NCBI RefSeq assembly: GCF_002863005.1
Contig: NZ_PKDG01000044.1
Span: forward strand, 28,618-92,617
Length of the DNA: 64,000 bases
Source: Pseudoxanthomonas sp.
Lineage (GTDB): Bacteria; Pseudomonadota; Gammaproteobacteria; Xanthomonadales; Xanthomonadaceae
Direction of reading: 5' to 3'
Part shown: positions 12,027 through 22,039 of the stretch, in pieces
How positions within the stretch are numbered: position 1 is the first letter of the stretch
How the letters are laid out: each line of letters begins with the position of its first letter
Notes under the pieces: model-generated
Database searches by the model: none
Told to the model about the DNA's origin: nothing
What the model saw: the letters and a program-made list of their open reading frames with translations, nothing else
Translations under genes and position numbers: made by a program

Positions 12027-13163
12027 TCAGCTCGCCCGGCAGAATGCCGCGTAATCGATATAGCCGGGAAAGGGGCGCCCGGCGGCACACACGGGGCAGT
12101 CAGGATCGTGGCGCAGACGGGTCTCGCGGAAGCGCATGGCCAGCGCATCGAAGTGCAGCAGCCGGCCCGCCAGCGTGTCACCGACGCCCAGCAGCAACTT
12201 GATCACTTCCGTGGCCTGCAGCAGGCCGATCACGCCGGGCAGCACGCCCAGCACGCCGGCTTCAGCGCAGTTCGGTGCGAATTCGGGCGACGGAGGCTCG
12301 GGGAACAGACAGCGATAGCAAGGTTGTTCGCCGCGATGGCGTCCCGCGTCGAACACGCTCACCTGGCCCTCGAAACGCTGCACGGCGCCATACACCAGCG
12401 GCTTGCCGAGCTTCACGCAGGCATCGTTGAGCAGGTAGCGGGCCGGGAAGTTGTCGGCGCCATCCAGCACGACGTCCACCCCTTCCAGCAGCCGTTCGAC
12501 GTTGTCGGCGGTGACACGCTCCGCCACCGCGTCCACCTGCGTGCGCGGGTTGAGCGCCGCGAGCGTTGCCCGTGCCGAGGCGACCTTCGGCTCGCCGATG
12601 CGCGCCTCGGTGTGCAGGATCTGCCGCTGCAGGTTGCTGCGGTCGACCACATCATCGTCCGCGATCCGCAACTGCCCTACCCCGGCAGCCGCCAGGTAGA
12701 ACGCGGCTGGCGAACCCAGACCACCGGCACCGATCATCAGGACCCGCGACTGCTGCAGGCGTCGCTGGCCGGCGTCGCCGACCTCGGGCAGCAGCAGGTG
12801 CCGCGAGTAGCGCTCGTTGAAATCACGCGCGTCCGCAGACATCGCAGGCACGACCATGGGACGATGCTCGTCCATCCAGCGCGACGTTCCGCCCGCGACG
12901 GAGGCCAGTCGGGTATAGCCCGCCGCTTCGAGTACGCGTGCCGTCTCCAGCGAACGGCCGCCTTTCTGGCAGATCAGCACGATGCTGGCAGCGCGGTCCG
13001 GAAGGTGCGCGGCGGGATCGCCTTCGAGTGCGGCTTTGGCGATGCCGCGCGCGCCCTCGGCTTGCCCGCCGGCGCGCTCGTGCTCCTCGCGCACGTCGAT
13101 GAACACACTGCCCTGCGCAAGCAGCGCGGCAACGTCCCGGGGATCGATTTCACGGATGGCCAT
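12027..13163 (-). CDS. moeB: Rhodanese-MoeB/ThiF fusion, molybdopterin-synthase adenylyltransferase
   Basis: Adenylates the C-terminus of the sulfur carrier MoaD (or ThiS) for molybdopterin synthesis. The 378-residue protein joins an N-terminal rhodanese domain (about residues 1-105, active-site Cys65 in I-C-Q-K-G-G-R-S) to a MoeB/ThiF E1-like domain. The E1 part has an ATP-binding G-A-G-G-L-G-S near residue 145 and C-x-x-C zinc pairs near residues 285 and 365. In eukaryotic MOCS3/Uba4 the rhodanese is at the C-terminus, so the order here is reversed. ATG 13163 is chosen; an ATG six codons upstream is possible. It is the last gene of der-moeA-moeB, 36 bp after moeA. Confidence 0.9.
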   Translation of the reverse strand: MAIREIDPRDVAALLAQGSVFIDVREEHERAGGQAEGARGIAKAALEGDPAAHLPDRAASIVLICQKGGRSLETARVLEAAGYTRLASVAGGTSRWMDEHRPMVVPAMSADARDFNERYSRHLLLPEVGDAGQRRLQQSRVLMIGAGGLGSPAAFYLAAAGVGQLRIADDDVVDRSNLQRQILHTEARIGEPKVASARATLAALNPRTQVDAVAERVTADNVERLLEGVDVVLDGADNFPARYLLNDACVKLGKPLVYGAVQRFEGQVSVFDAGRHRGEQPCYRCLFPEPPSPEFAPNCAEAGVLGVLPGVIGLLQATEVIKLLLGVGDTLAGRLLHFDALAMRFRETRLRHDPDCPVCAAGRPFPGYIDYAAFCRAS

Positions 13164-13199
13164 GCGGCGATTATCGCGCAAGTCGCGGCGCGGTCGGCC

Positions 13200-14417
13200 T
13201 CAGCAGGCGATCACTTCGATGATGTCGCCGGCGCGATAGTCGCGCGCGCCTTCCGGCAGCACGATCAGGGCATTGCTGTCGGCCGCTCCCCGCAAGTGAT
13301 GCGAGGCATCGGCCGCATTGGGCATGACCTGCAAGCGGCCATCCGCCGTGCTGGCCAGCCAACCGCGCAGGAACTCCAGGCGCTCGTGGGATTTCCGCCA
13401 GGGTGCTCCCAATACCGCTGTCCACCGCGTCCTGGGTTCGCGGCGACGCTGCATGCCGTCCAGCAGGCCGCGGCCGAGCGTCAGGAAGGTCGCCAGCACG
13501 GACACCGGATTTCCCGGCAGTGCCAGGAACAGCGCGCGATCCATTTCGCCGAACAAGACCGGCATGCCCGGCTTCATCCGCACCTTCCAGAAGTGGATGC
13601 GGCCATGCGCGGCAAGCAAGCCGGGCAGATGGTCCTTCTCGCCCGCCGATACGCCACCGCAGGTGATGACCACGTCGAACGCCGCCGCGGCATCGGCCAA
13701 CAAGGTCTTCATGCGCTCCGGATCGTCAGGCAGCGACGGCCACGCGGTCGGCTCAAGACCTTCCGCCCGCAACAGCCCCATCAGCAGCTCGCGATTGCTG
13801 TTGTAGATCTGGCCGGGTGCCAACGCCAGGCCTGGCTCGACCAGTTCGTCGCCGGTGGTGAACACCGCAACGGTCGGGCGCTGGGCGACGGTGAGCGATG
13901 CGATGCCGAGGGCGGCGGCGAGCGACGCCCGCGCCGGCGTCAGCCATTGCCCGTGCTCGAGGACGCGTACGCCCGCATGAACATCTTCGCCACTTGGACG
14001 GACGTCTGCGCCGCGGGCGATACCTGCCGGCACGCGGACAGCCCCACCTTCCTCGACGCAGTCTTCCTTGAGCGCGACCGTATCGACGCCCGCCGGCAAC
14101 GGTGCGCCGGTGGTGATGCGGATGCATTCGCCGATGCCGACCACCAGGCTCTGCAGGCGACCCGCGAACTGTTCACCGATCAAGCGCAGCGACGTCGTGC
14201 CATCCCCGGCCAGACTGGCATGTGCGAACGCAAAGCCGTCCATGCGACTGTTGTCGAACGGGGGCAGCGCGATCGGCGAGATGATGTCTTCGGCCAGTAT
14301 GCGGCCGCTGGCGCGCGTGACGGGTACGCGCTCGGCCTTCAGCATGCGGTTGGCTGCGACGCTGCGGACGATCTCCGCAGCGGTGGCGAAATCGATGCGG
14401 GTCGGGTAGCCCGTCAC
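13200..14417 (-). CDS. moeA: Molybdopterin molybdenumtransferase MoeA
   Basis: Inserts molybdate into adenylated molybdopterin to make active molybdenum cofactor. 405 residues of normal architecture: N-terminal substrate region with the [11 protein letters not shown] signature near residue 55, the central MogA-like domain with T-G-D-E-L and G-G-V-S-A-G-E, and a C-terminal beta domain. It starts with GTG at 14415-14417, overlapping the der stop by 4 bp (GTGA), so it is translationally coupled to der. The partner moeB follows directly, so two cofactor genes share a transcript with a ribosome-assembly GTPase. Confidence 0.95.
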   Translation of the reverse strand: MTGYPTRIDFATAAEIVRSVAANRMLKAERVPVTRASGRILAEDIISPIALPPFDNSRMDGFAFAHASLAGDGTTSLRLIGEQFAGRLQSLVVGIGECIRITTGAPLPAGVDTVALKEDCVEEGGAVRVPAGIARGADVRPSGEDVHAGVRVLEHGQWLTPARASLAAALGIASLTVAQRPTVAVFTTGDELVEPGLALAPGQIYNSNRELLMGLLRAEGLEPTAWPSLPDDPERMKTLLADAAAAFDVVITCGGVSAGEKDHLPGLLAAHGRIHFWKVRMKPGMPVLFGEMDRALFLALPGNPVSVLATFLTLGRGLLDGMQRRREPRTRWTAVLGAPWRKSHERLEFLRGWLASTADGRLQVMPNAADASHHLRGAADSNALIVLPEGARDYRAGDIIEVIAC

Positions 14418-15814
14418 TTGCCGCGCTTGACGTGCCGGATCAGGCGGCGCTTCTTGGCGATCTGCTTCTCGGTCAGCACGTTCTTCTTGCCTTCGTAGGG
14501 GTTCGCGCCCTCGCGGAAGACAAAACGCACGGGCGTGCCCACCAATTTGAAGCGCTTGCGGAAGAAGTTCTCCAGGTACCGCTTGTACGACTCCGGCAGC
14601 ACCTTGAGGCGCGTGCCGTGCACGATGAAGGTCGGCGGGTTCGCCCCGCCCGGATGCACATAGCGCAACTTGGAGACATGCCCGCGGATGCTGGGCGGCG
14701 GATTGGTCTCGTAGGCGATCTCGAGCGCCTTGTTGACTTCACTGGTGCCGAATTCCTTCGTGGCCGACGCATGCGCGCGATGGATGGCCTTGAACAGCTC
14801 GCGCAGCCCCGAACCGTGCAGCGCGGAGATGCGCACCACCTCGGCCCATTCCACGAACCCCAGCTTGCGGGCGAGCAAGGCTTCGGCCTGTTCGCGCTGG
14901 TAGGCGGTCAGCCCGTCCCACTTGTTGATCGCCACCACCAGTGCGCGTCCGGCATCGAGCACCGCGCCAAGCACGCTGGCGTCCTGGTCGGTCACGCCTT
15001 CGGTCGCATCCAGCAGCAGTACGGCCACCTGGCATTGTTCGATGGCCTGCAGCGTCTTGACCACGCTGAACTTCTCGACCGCTTCTTCCACCTTGCCCTT
15101 GCGGCGCAGGCCCGCGGTATCGATGAGCCGGTACTGGCGACCGTCGCGCTCCATGTCCACGGCGATCGAATCGCGCGTGGTCCCCGGCACCTCGGAGGCG
15201 ATCATGCGCTCCTCGCCCAGCAGCCGGTTCACCAGCGTGGACTTGCCGACGTTGGGACGGCCGACGAAGGCGATGCGCATGCGGTTCGGATCGTTGTCCA
15301 GGCCTGCCGTCGCGCCTTCCTCCGGCAGCCGCTCGTGCACCTCCTCCAGCAGGTCGTCGATACCCTGGCGGTGCGAGGCGGAAATGGTGATGACATCGGC
15401 GAAGCCGTAGCGCGCGAAATCCGCGAGCGCGGTGGTCTCATTGATGCCATCGATCTTGTTGATGACCAGCAAGGTCGGACGGGCCGTCTTGCGGAGCCAG
15501 GCGAGGATCTCGTCGTCGAGCGCGGAAGCGCCTTCACGACCATCGACGATGAACAGGACCAGGTCGGCCTCTTCCGCCGCCGCACGCGCCTGTCGTGCCG
15601 TGGCGCCGGCCAGCCCCTCTTCTTCGCCGGCGATGCCGCCGGTATCGACGACCAGGAACGGGACGTCCTCGTCCACGCGGCAGACGCCGTAATTGCGGTC
15701 GCGGGTCACGCCCGGCTGGTCGTGCACCAGCGCGTCACGACTGCGCGTCAGCGCATTGAACAGGGTGGATTTGCCAACGTTGGGACGGCCCACCAGGGCG
15801 ACGAGGGGCAACAT
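14414..15814 (-). CDS. der: Ribosome biogenesis GTPase Der (EngA)
   Basis: Essential double-GTPase needed for 50S subunit maturation. The 466 residues contain two tandem G domains, each with a [10 protein letters not shown]1 motif and with N-K-x-D G4 motifs, followed by a KH-like C-terminal domain with a basic tail. ATG 15812-15814 (M-L-P-L-V-A-L-V-G) is the correct start; in-frame sequence upstream would run into the bamB terminator. It overlaps moeA by 4 bp. Confidence 0.97.
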   Translation of the reverse strand: MLPLVALVGRPNVGKSTLFNALTRSRDALVHDQPGVTRDRNYGVCRVDEDVPFLVVDTGGIAGEEEGLAGATARQARAAAEEADLVLFIVDGREGASALDDEILAWLRKTARPTLLVINKIDGINETTALADFARYGFADVITISASHRQGIDDLLEEVHERLPEEGATAGLDNDPNRMRIAFVGRPNVGKSTLVNRLLGEERMIASEVPGTTRDSIAVDMERDGRQYRLIDTAGLRRKGKVEEAVEKFSVVKTLQAIEQCQVAVLLLDATEGVTDQDASVLGAVLDAGRALVVAINKWDGLTAYQREQAEALLARKLGFVEWAEVVRISALHGSGLRELFKAIHRAHASATKEFGTSEVNKALEIAYETNPPPSIRGHVSKLRYVHPGGANPPTFIVHGTRLKVLPESYKRYLENFFRKRFKLVGTPVRFVFREGANPYEGKKNVLTEKQIAKKRRLIRHVKRGK

Positions 15815-15930
15815 GCAGGGAGCAACCGTGAGGAATGAGGGGCGCCGGGCGCCCGGCATCGCGCGGAAGGCGCGACCGGTCCGGTCAGGCAAGGGGCGGC
15901 CATGGTATCGGAATACGCCCCCCTCCGCGA

Positions 15931-15955
15931 AAAAGGGCCGCAATGCGGCCCTTTT
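15931..15955 (-). terminator. Intrinsic terminator between bamB and der
   Basis: Perfect 12-bp arms at 15931-15942 and 15944-15955 (aaaagggccgca and its complement) form a GC-rich hairpin with a short loop, with a T-rich flank on the minus strand. It lies 43 bp after the bamB stop and 117 bp before der, so it probably ends the rlmN-bamB transcript. der then needs its own promoter in 15815-15930 or read-through. The palindrome is also T-flanked on the plus strand. Confidence 0.85.
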
Positions 15956-15997
15956 CGTCAACAAGGGGGAGGTGGCGTGGCCACTCTCCCTGATGGA

Positions 15998-17185
15998 TCA
16001 CTTGAAGCCGAAGGCCGTCAGCCCGCCTTCCACGTCCTGGACCACCAGGATCCCGTCTGCGGCGACCGGCTTGCCTCGGATGGCCTTGCCGCCTACGCGC
16101 GCGCGCGCCGCCACTTCGCCGTTGTCCGTCTTCAGCCAGTGAAGATAACCGTCGTAATCGCCTACCACGGCGTAGTCGCCGTGCATCGTCGGGGCGGTGA
16201 GCGAGCGACGTGCCAGCGTGGTGTTGGACCACAGGGCACTGCCGCTGTATTTGTCGAGCGCCCATACCGTTCCGGCAGGATCCGACACGAGGACGGCGCT
16301 GCTGGTCACCGCCAGCCCTCCGACGCCGCCGTTGTCGCGCGTCCAGAGCGGACGGCCGGAGGGCCCTTCGATCGCGACCGTTTCCTTCTTGTAGCTGGTC
16401 GCGTACAGCGTGGTGCCTTCGAGCACCGGCGCACCATCGACATCCGCCATGCGCTCAAGTTCGCTGCGCCCTTCCGGCGTGCCGACCGTCTGGGTCCACA
16501 TCGACCGGCCATCGCTCGCCGAAAGCGCGGTGACCGTGCCGTCGTCGCCCGCCGTGAACACGATGCCAGGGCCGACGACCACAGGCGCATTGCCGCGCAC
16601 GGTCAGGCTGGGAAGTTCGTTCGTCCAGAACCAGCGGCGTTCACCCGTATCCGCCGCCAACGCCGTCACGCGCCCATCGTTGCTGCGGACGAACACCACG
16701 CCGTCGCCGACGACGGGCGCCGCGATGACTTCGTTCGGCACCTTGGCCTGCCACTTCTCGGCGCCCGTGGCCGCATCCAGTGCGATCACCTGGCCATCGA
16801 GGGTGCCCACGACGACCAGGCCATTCCCCGCACCAGGCCCGCCGGACAGGCGCAGGTCGGACTTGTACTGCCACGCTTGCTTGCCGGACTGCAGGTCGAA
16901 AGCGCGTACGCCGCCCTCCACGGCGGCGGCATAGACGCGGCCACCATCGACCACGGGGGCCTGCTGCAGGCCAAGGCGTTTTTCGCCTTTACCCACGTTG
17001 GCGCTCCACAGTTTCGCGACCGTAACGGTGGGGATCACGTCAACGAGTTCAGCCGGCTCGACTGGCTTCTCGCCTTCCTTGTCCTTGCCGGAGAACCAGC
17101 CCTTGACGGTGCTGCAGCCACCGAGTGCCGCAACGAGCGCGGCGGCGGCGGCCAGACGGACGACCGGGGAAATCTGGCGCATCAT
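15998..17185 (-). CDS. bamB: Outer membrane protein assembly factor BamB
   Basis: Lipoprotein subunit of the BAM complex, a beta-propeller that helps deliver unfolded outer-membrane proteins to BamA. 395 residues: signal peptide with lipobox cysteine at residue 24 (L-G-G-C), a short linker, then repeated PQQ-like blades with recurrent A-L-D-x-x-T-G-x-x-x-W motifs. It overlaps the yfgM stop by 4 bp (ATGA at 17182-17185), so the two are coupled, and it is followed by an intrinsic terminator. Confidence 0.95.
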   Translation of the reverse strand: MMRQISPVVRLAAAAALVAALGGCSTVKGWFSGKDKEGEKPVEPAELVDVIPTVTVAKLWSANVGKGEKRLGLQQAPVVDGGRVYAAAVEGGVRAFDLQSGKQAWQYKSDLRLSGGPGAGNGLVVVGTLDGQVIALDAATGAEKWQAKVPNEVIAAPVVGDGVVFVRSNDGRVTALAADTGERRWFWTNELPSLTVRGNAPVVVGPGIVFTAGDDGTVTALSASDGRSMWTQTVGTPEGRSELERMADVDGAPVLEGTTLYATSYKKETVAIEGPSGRPLWTRDNGGVGGLAVTSSAVLVSDPAGTVWALDKYSGSALWSNTTLARRSLTAPTMHGDYAVVGDYDGYLHWLKTDNGEVAARARVGGKAIRGKPVAADGILVVQDVEGGLTAFGFK

Positions 17186-17817
17186 GCCGCACCCCCCGAC
17201 TTCGGCGGCGTGCCGCCGGCGTCGATCAGCTTGAGTTCGACCAGCCTGCGCTGCGGAGACACCGCATCCAGCGTCGTGAGCGCGCGGGTATAGGCCTCCT
17301 GCGCCTCTTTCGCCTTGCCCGTCGCAAGCAGCGCATCGCCGCGCACTTCTAGACTCGAGGCATCGTCTGCCTTGGCGAGCAAGGTCAGCGCTTCATCATG
17401 TTTGCCGGCATCGATCAACAGCCGCGCCAGGCGCAGGTTGACCAACGGACGGAGCGCCTCATCGGGCGTCAGCGCGCGCAGGGTGGCGATGGCGGCATCG
17501 CGCTCACCCGCCTGGAGCTGCGCCTTCGCCAATTGAAGGCCGGCCGCGTCCGCATAAAGTTCGTCTGCCTTGACCAGCGCATCCACCGCGCCCGCCGCCT
17601 GCTTCAGATCTCCCTTGGCGAGACCTTCGACGGCCGTCTGGTAACCCTGGTAGGCCTGTTCCTGCTTGGCGGCCCGATCCTTCTGCCACCACTGCCAGCC
17701 CAGAATCACGCCGAGGCCGAGGACCACGCCGCCCAGCAGGCCGGCACCGTTGCTCCTCAGCCAGCTGCGGACACGTTCGCTTTGTTCGTGCTCGTCGAGC
17801 AGATCATCAATCGCCAT
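17182..17817 (-). CDS. yfgM: YfgM-family tetratricopeptide membrane protein
   Basis: A 211-residue inner-membrane protein with a short cytoplasmic N-terminus (acidic D-D-L-L-D-E-H-E-Q), one membrane helix at about 25-45, and a periplasmic TPR-like helical domain. In E. coli YfgM is an ancillary subunit of the SecYEG translocon that works with PpiD and influences Rcs signalling. Position between rodZ and bamB matches the conserved gene order, supporting orthology. The start follows rodZ by 61 bp. Confidence 0.88.
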   Translation of the reverse strand: MAIDDLLDEHEQSERVRSWLRSNGAGLLGGVVLGLGVILGWQWWQKDRAAKQEQAYQGYQTAVEGLAKGDLKQAAGAVDALVKADELYADAAGLQLAKAQLQAGERDAAIATLRALTPDEALRPLVNLRLARLLIDAGKHDEALTLLAKADDASSLEVRGDALLATGKAKEAQEAYTRALTTLDAVSPQRRLVELKLIDAGGTPPKSGGAA

Positions 17818-17864
17818 GCGCTCTCTTGCCCCGTCTCATGCGGGGTCTCGGTCTAGGTTGGACA

Positions 17865-17880
17865 GACCCGCACGCGGGTC
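17865..17880 (-). other. Short hairpin at the rodZ stop
   Basis: A 6-bp perfect stem (gacccg / cgggtc, loop cacg) overlaps the rodZ stop codon. There is no T-run, so it is not a standard terminator; it may modulate mRNA decay or coupling to yfgM. Weak evidence. Confidence 0.35.
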
Positions 17881-18697
17881 AGTCAACGACCGGCGCCAGG
17901 GAACCCTCAGAGGATACCGTAAAGCGTGCAACGTTCGCTCGCTGGTACGGCGCCAAGTCCACCGTACTCCCGGCTTGCTGAACCTCGACCGCCGTCGCGT
18001 CGCCCAGTTTTACTCGCCCGACTTCGCCCTGTGCATAACGACGCTCTTCGCCCGCACGCAGCAATGCGTGCTCGACCTTGCGACCGTCGGGTGCATTCAC
18101 TTCCACCCAGCTGTCGCCCTTGAACGTCAAGGTCAACCACGATGGCGTAGCGCGCGGCACCGGAGTCAGGGACGCGACATAAGGCGCAGCCTGCGGCCGA
18201 CTGGCGGGCGCAGAAACCTCTGCGCCTGCTTCACCGGAGCGGTTGGACGCCGGAACGACATCCAGCGAGGCCGTTGCCGCATCGGGGCCAGGCCCCGCGG
18301 TGGGTCGCAGCGCCATCCACACCGGGGTGGCGATCACCAGGGTCAGCACGACATAGACGGCACGCCGCTTGAAACTCTCGAACACGTACTGGACGCGGGG
18401 CGTATGCGAATGGCTGACCAGTTCGGCCGGCCTGGATACCACGGCGTCCGCCTGCTGCAGGAACGGCTCGACGTCCACCTTCAGAAGTCGGCCATAGCTG
18501 CGCAATTGCCCGCGCACGAACACCGCGCCACCGGACTGCTCCCACTGGCCGGCCTCGAGCGCCTGAAGCACCTTCACCGGCATCTTGAGCCGCGTACTGG
18601 CCTCCTGAACCGACAGGCCGGCCTGCTCGCGTGCCTGCTTCAACGCCTCGCCGCACCCCTGCGACGGAGACACATCCCCGACTACCGATTGCATCAT
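17879..18697 (-). CDS. rodZ: RodZ-like cytoskeleton/morphology protein (HTH + DUF4115)
   Basis: Inner-membrane protein that links MreB to the cell-wall synthesis machinery. 272 residues with an HTH_25 domain at about 17-80, basic juxtamembrane region, one membrane helix at about 113-131, an Ala/Pro/Ser-rich periplasmic linker, and a C-terminal DUF4115 beta domain (W-V-E-V-N-A-P-D-G-R near residue 215). It follows pilW with a 4-bp ATGA overlap. The conserved pilW-rodZ-(ispG/yfgM) neighbourhood supports the call. Confidence 0.9.
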   Translation of the reverse strand: MMQSVVGDVSPSQGCGEALKQAREQAGLSVQEASTRLKMPVKVLQALEAGQWEQSGGAVFVRGQLRSYGRLLKVDVEPFLQQADAVVSRPAELVSHSHTPRVQYVFESFKRRAVYVVLTLVIATPVWMALRPTAGPGPDAATASLDVVPASNRSGEAGAEVSAPASRPQAAPYVASLTPVPRATPSWLTLTFKGDSWVEVNAPDGRKVEHALLRAGEERRYAQGEVGRVKLGDATAVEVQQAGSTVDLAPYQRANVARFTVSSEGSLAPVVD

Positions 18698-19504
18698 GGC
18701 CCTGCATTTCCCCCAGAATTGACGTCCTGCGCGTCGGGGAACTCCGCCCGAATCCGCTGAACATATCGACTGGCAGCGGCCTTGTCGCCGAGTCTTTCTT
18801 CAATTTGTGATGCGAGTTTCAACACCGCCGGGCTGGCCGGGCCAGCCGCAAGCCTGCGCTCCACGAACGCGCGGGCCGACAGGTACTGCTGGCGACGGAA
18901 CTCGAGCTCGGCCATGGCTTCCAGCGACACGGCGTTCGCGGAATCCATGGCCAGCGATTGACGCAGGTCGCGCGACGCGCGCTCCACTTGGCCCGCCTTC
19001 AGCGCGCAGCTTCCGGCGTTCGCCAGTGCGGCGGCCGGCGTCGCATAGCCGGGCGCCTGGACCGCACGATCGAACCAGACGAGCGACTCCGCCGCAAATC
19101 CGTTGGCGCACAGCCAAGTGCCATAGTTGTTCTGTGTCGACCCATCGCGGGGCGCCACGTCAGCCGCACGCCGATAGAGCTCCCCTGCACTCTGCAGGCG
19201 CCCTTGGCGATCCTCGCTCACGGCCAGGAGGGTAAGCGCATCCGCCGAACCCGGATCGAGCTTCAGCGCGGCGCGGGCTTCCTTCCCGGCAGCCTCGAAC
19301 TCGCCTGCCTGCAACCGTTGCATCGAACGGGCAAGGATCGTGTGAACCGCTTGGCGGCGCTTGACCTCGGGACTGTCCCGAACCTCATAGTCCTCTACCT
19401 CTTCCTGACCCGCCAACTGGCCCATCTTGCCTTTCGGGCGAACGAAGGTCAGGCGGCTGCAGGCGGTCGCTAGCAGGATGGGAATCAGCAGCAGGCAGAG
19501 CGCC

Positions 19505-19515
<11 letters not shown>
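18694..19515 (-). CDS. pilW: Type IV pilus biogenesis/stability lipoprotein PilW (PilF)
   Basis: Outer-membrane pilotin with TPR repeats that assists multimerisation and localisation of the PilQ secretin. 273 residues: signal peptide with lipobox cysteine 19 (L-L-A-T-A-C), then TPR motifs covering about residues 60-255. The start overlaps the rlmN stop by 11 bp and the stop overlaps rodZ by 4 bp, so rlmN-pilW-rodZ are tightly coupled. The domain organisation is complete. Confidence 0.9.
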
Positions 19516-20728
<1,213 letters not shown>

Positions 20729-20738
20729 CGCATGTCGC

Positions 20739-21164
20739 TCAGCGCGAAAACACTTCAGTGGCGGCGAAGAAGTATGCGATCTCGATGTTGGCGTTCTCGA
20801 CCGAGTCCGAACCGTGCGCGGCATTGGCGTCGATCGAATCGGCGAAGTCGGCGCGGATCGTGCCCGGCGCAGCGTCCTTCGGATTGGTCGCGCCGAGGAT
20901 GTCGCGATGCTTCAGAACGGCGTTCTCGCCTTCCAGCACCTGGATGGCGACCGGGCCGGAGATCATGAATTCGACCAGCGCGTTGAAGAACGGACGCTCG
21001 CGGTGGACGGCGTAGAAGCCTTCCGCTTCACGACGCGACAGGTGCTTCATCTTCGAGGCGACAATCTTGAGGCCGTTCTTTTCGAAACGGGCATAGATTT
21101 CGCCGATGACGTTCTTGGCGACGGCATCGGGCTTGACGATCGACAGGGTGCGCTCCAGCGCCAT
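20739..21164 (-). CDS. ndk: Nucleoside diphosphate kinase
   Basis: Transfers the gamma-phosphate between nucleoside triphosphates and diphosphates through a phospho-histidine. 141 residues, the usual bacterial length. The active-site His is in the N-x-x-H-G-S-D-S motif near residue 117 (A-A-H-G-S-D-S here), and the N-terminal [10 protein letters not shown] signature is present. ATG 21162-21164 has a GGAGA ribosome-binding site. Its leader contains a promoter and an intrinsic terminator, described separately. rlmN starts 10 bp after the stop. Confidence 0.97.
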   Translation of the reverse strand: MALERTLSIVKPDAVAKNVIGEIYARFEKNGLKIVASKMKHLSRREAEGFYAVHRERPFFNALVEFMISGPVAIQVLEGENAVLKHRDILGATNPKDAAPGTIRADFADSIDANAAHGSDSVENANIEIAYFFAATEVFSR

Positions 21165-21212
21165 GGGGATTATCTCCGTTGGGCGGGCCACTGAAGACCC
21201 GAGGTTAACATG

Positions 21213-21235
21213 AAAAACCCGCGTCGAAACGCGGG
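21213..21235 (-). terminator. Intrinsic terminator inside the ndk leader
   Basis: A 7-bp GC-rich stem (arms 21218-21224 and 21229-21235, loop cgaa) is followed on the minus strand by five T at 21213-21217. It lies 49 bp upstream of the ndk start. With the divergent regulator gene on the other side there is no minus-strand gene for it to terminate, so it may act as an attenuator of ndk or end a very short RNA. Confidence 0.7.
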
Positions 21236-21258
21236 CTTAGACCAGAAAGCGTAGCGAG

Positions 21259-21287
21259 ATTCTAACGTATCCGGCCGCGGCTTGCAG
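21259..21287 (-). promoter_or_regulatory. Candidate ndk promoter
   Basis: On the minus strand a -10 hexamer TAGAAT (21259-21264) is preceded at 17 bp by CTGCAA (21282-21287), a weak -35. Transcription would start near 21253, some 20 nt before the leader terminator stem. This is the only good -10 in the gap upstream of ndk. Confidence 0.5.
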
Positions 21288-21349
21288 CCGCCCGGGCAGG
21301 AATTGCTGCCACGCAGCATGACAGCCCGGGGCGCCCCGCCGACAATGAG

Positions 21350-21365
21350 TCAAACAAGCGTTTGA
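21350..21365. promoter_or_regulatory. PsrA-type operator (TCAAAC-N4-GTTTGA)
   Basis: A perfect 6+6 inverted repeat with a 4-nt spacer, 18 bp upstream of the TetR-family gene. It matches the published PsrA consensus of C/G-AAAC-N2-4-GTTTG-C/G. Together with the adjacent regulator and fatty-acid oxidation genes, this suggests autoregulation relieved by long-chain fatty acids. Binding is inferred. Confidence 0.75.
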
Positions 21366-21383
21366 TTCAGTCCCGGAGGCGTC

Positions 21384-22013
21384 ATGGGCGGCACCACGCA
21401 TTTTTCCACCAAGGAGCGGATCCTGGGCGCAGCGGAAGAGCTGTTCGCCCAGCACGGGTTCGCAGGCACGTCCCTGCGGCAGGTCACCAGCCGCGCGGAC
21501 GTCAATATCGCCGCGGTCAACTACCATTTCGGCAGCAAGGAGAACCTGGTCAATGAGGTCTTCCGCCGCCGCATGGACGACATGACCGCCGCGCGCCTGA
21601 CGCTGCTGGAAAAAGCGCTCGTCGAGCACCCGGGTGCACTGGAGCCCATCCTGGCGGCGTTCGTCGAACCCGCCCTGGCCCTCGCCCAAGACCGCCACGG
21701 CGGCGGGGCCTTCGTGCGCGTGATCGCCCGCGCCTACGCCGAGAAGAACGATGGCCTGCGAAAGTTCCTTTCCGATCATTACGGCCACGTGTTGCGTGAA
21801 TTCGGCAAGGCCATCGCCGCCTGCGTGCCGGGCCTGAGCAAGGAAGAGCTGTACTGGCGATTGGACTTCTTCTCCGGCGCCCTGACCTACGCCATGGCCG
21901 ATTTCGGCCTGATCAAGCGCCCCACGGGCGTGACCGAGGCGGCGCATCGTGAACGCGCCGCCCGCGAACTCATCCGCTTCGCCGAGGCCGGCCTGCGCGC
22001 CGACCACACCTGA
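21384..22013 (+). CDS. TetR/AcrR-family regulator, PsrA-like
   Basis: A 209-residue regulator. Residues about 8-55 form a TetR helix-turn-helix (A-A-V-N-Y-H-F-G-S-K pattern), and the rest is a ligand-binding helical domain like PsrA/CecR, which in Pseudomonas senses long-chain fatty acids. ATG 21384 follows a GGAGG ribosome-binding site. The PsrA-like operator lies just upstream, and beta-oxidation genes follow in the same direction after a 26-bp gap, so it probably represses its own operon. Divergent from ndk. Confidence 0.85.
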   Translation: MGGTTHFSTKERILGAAEELFAQHGFAGTSLRQVTSRADVNIAAVNYHFGSKENLVNEVFRRRMDDMTAARLTLLEKALVEHPGALEPILAAFVEPALALAQDRHGGGAFVRVIARAYAEKNDGLRKFLSDHYGHVLREFGKAIAACVPGLSKEELYWRLDFFSGALTYAMADFGLIKRPTGVTEAAHRERAARELIRFAEAGLRADHT

Positions 22014-22039
22014 CACCCCCTGCAATCCGAGGAAATTCC

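Noticed and set aside
21206..21245. tRNA-like T-arm and ACCA upstream of ndk
   Set aside because: The cccgcgt-cgaa-acgcggg stem with nearby acca recalls a T-arm, but there is no acceptor partner, D-arm or anticodon arm; a T-run makes it a terminator.
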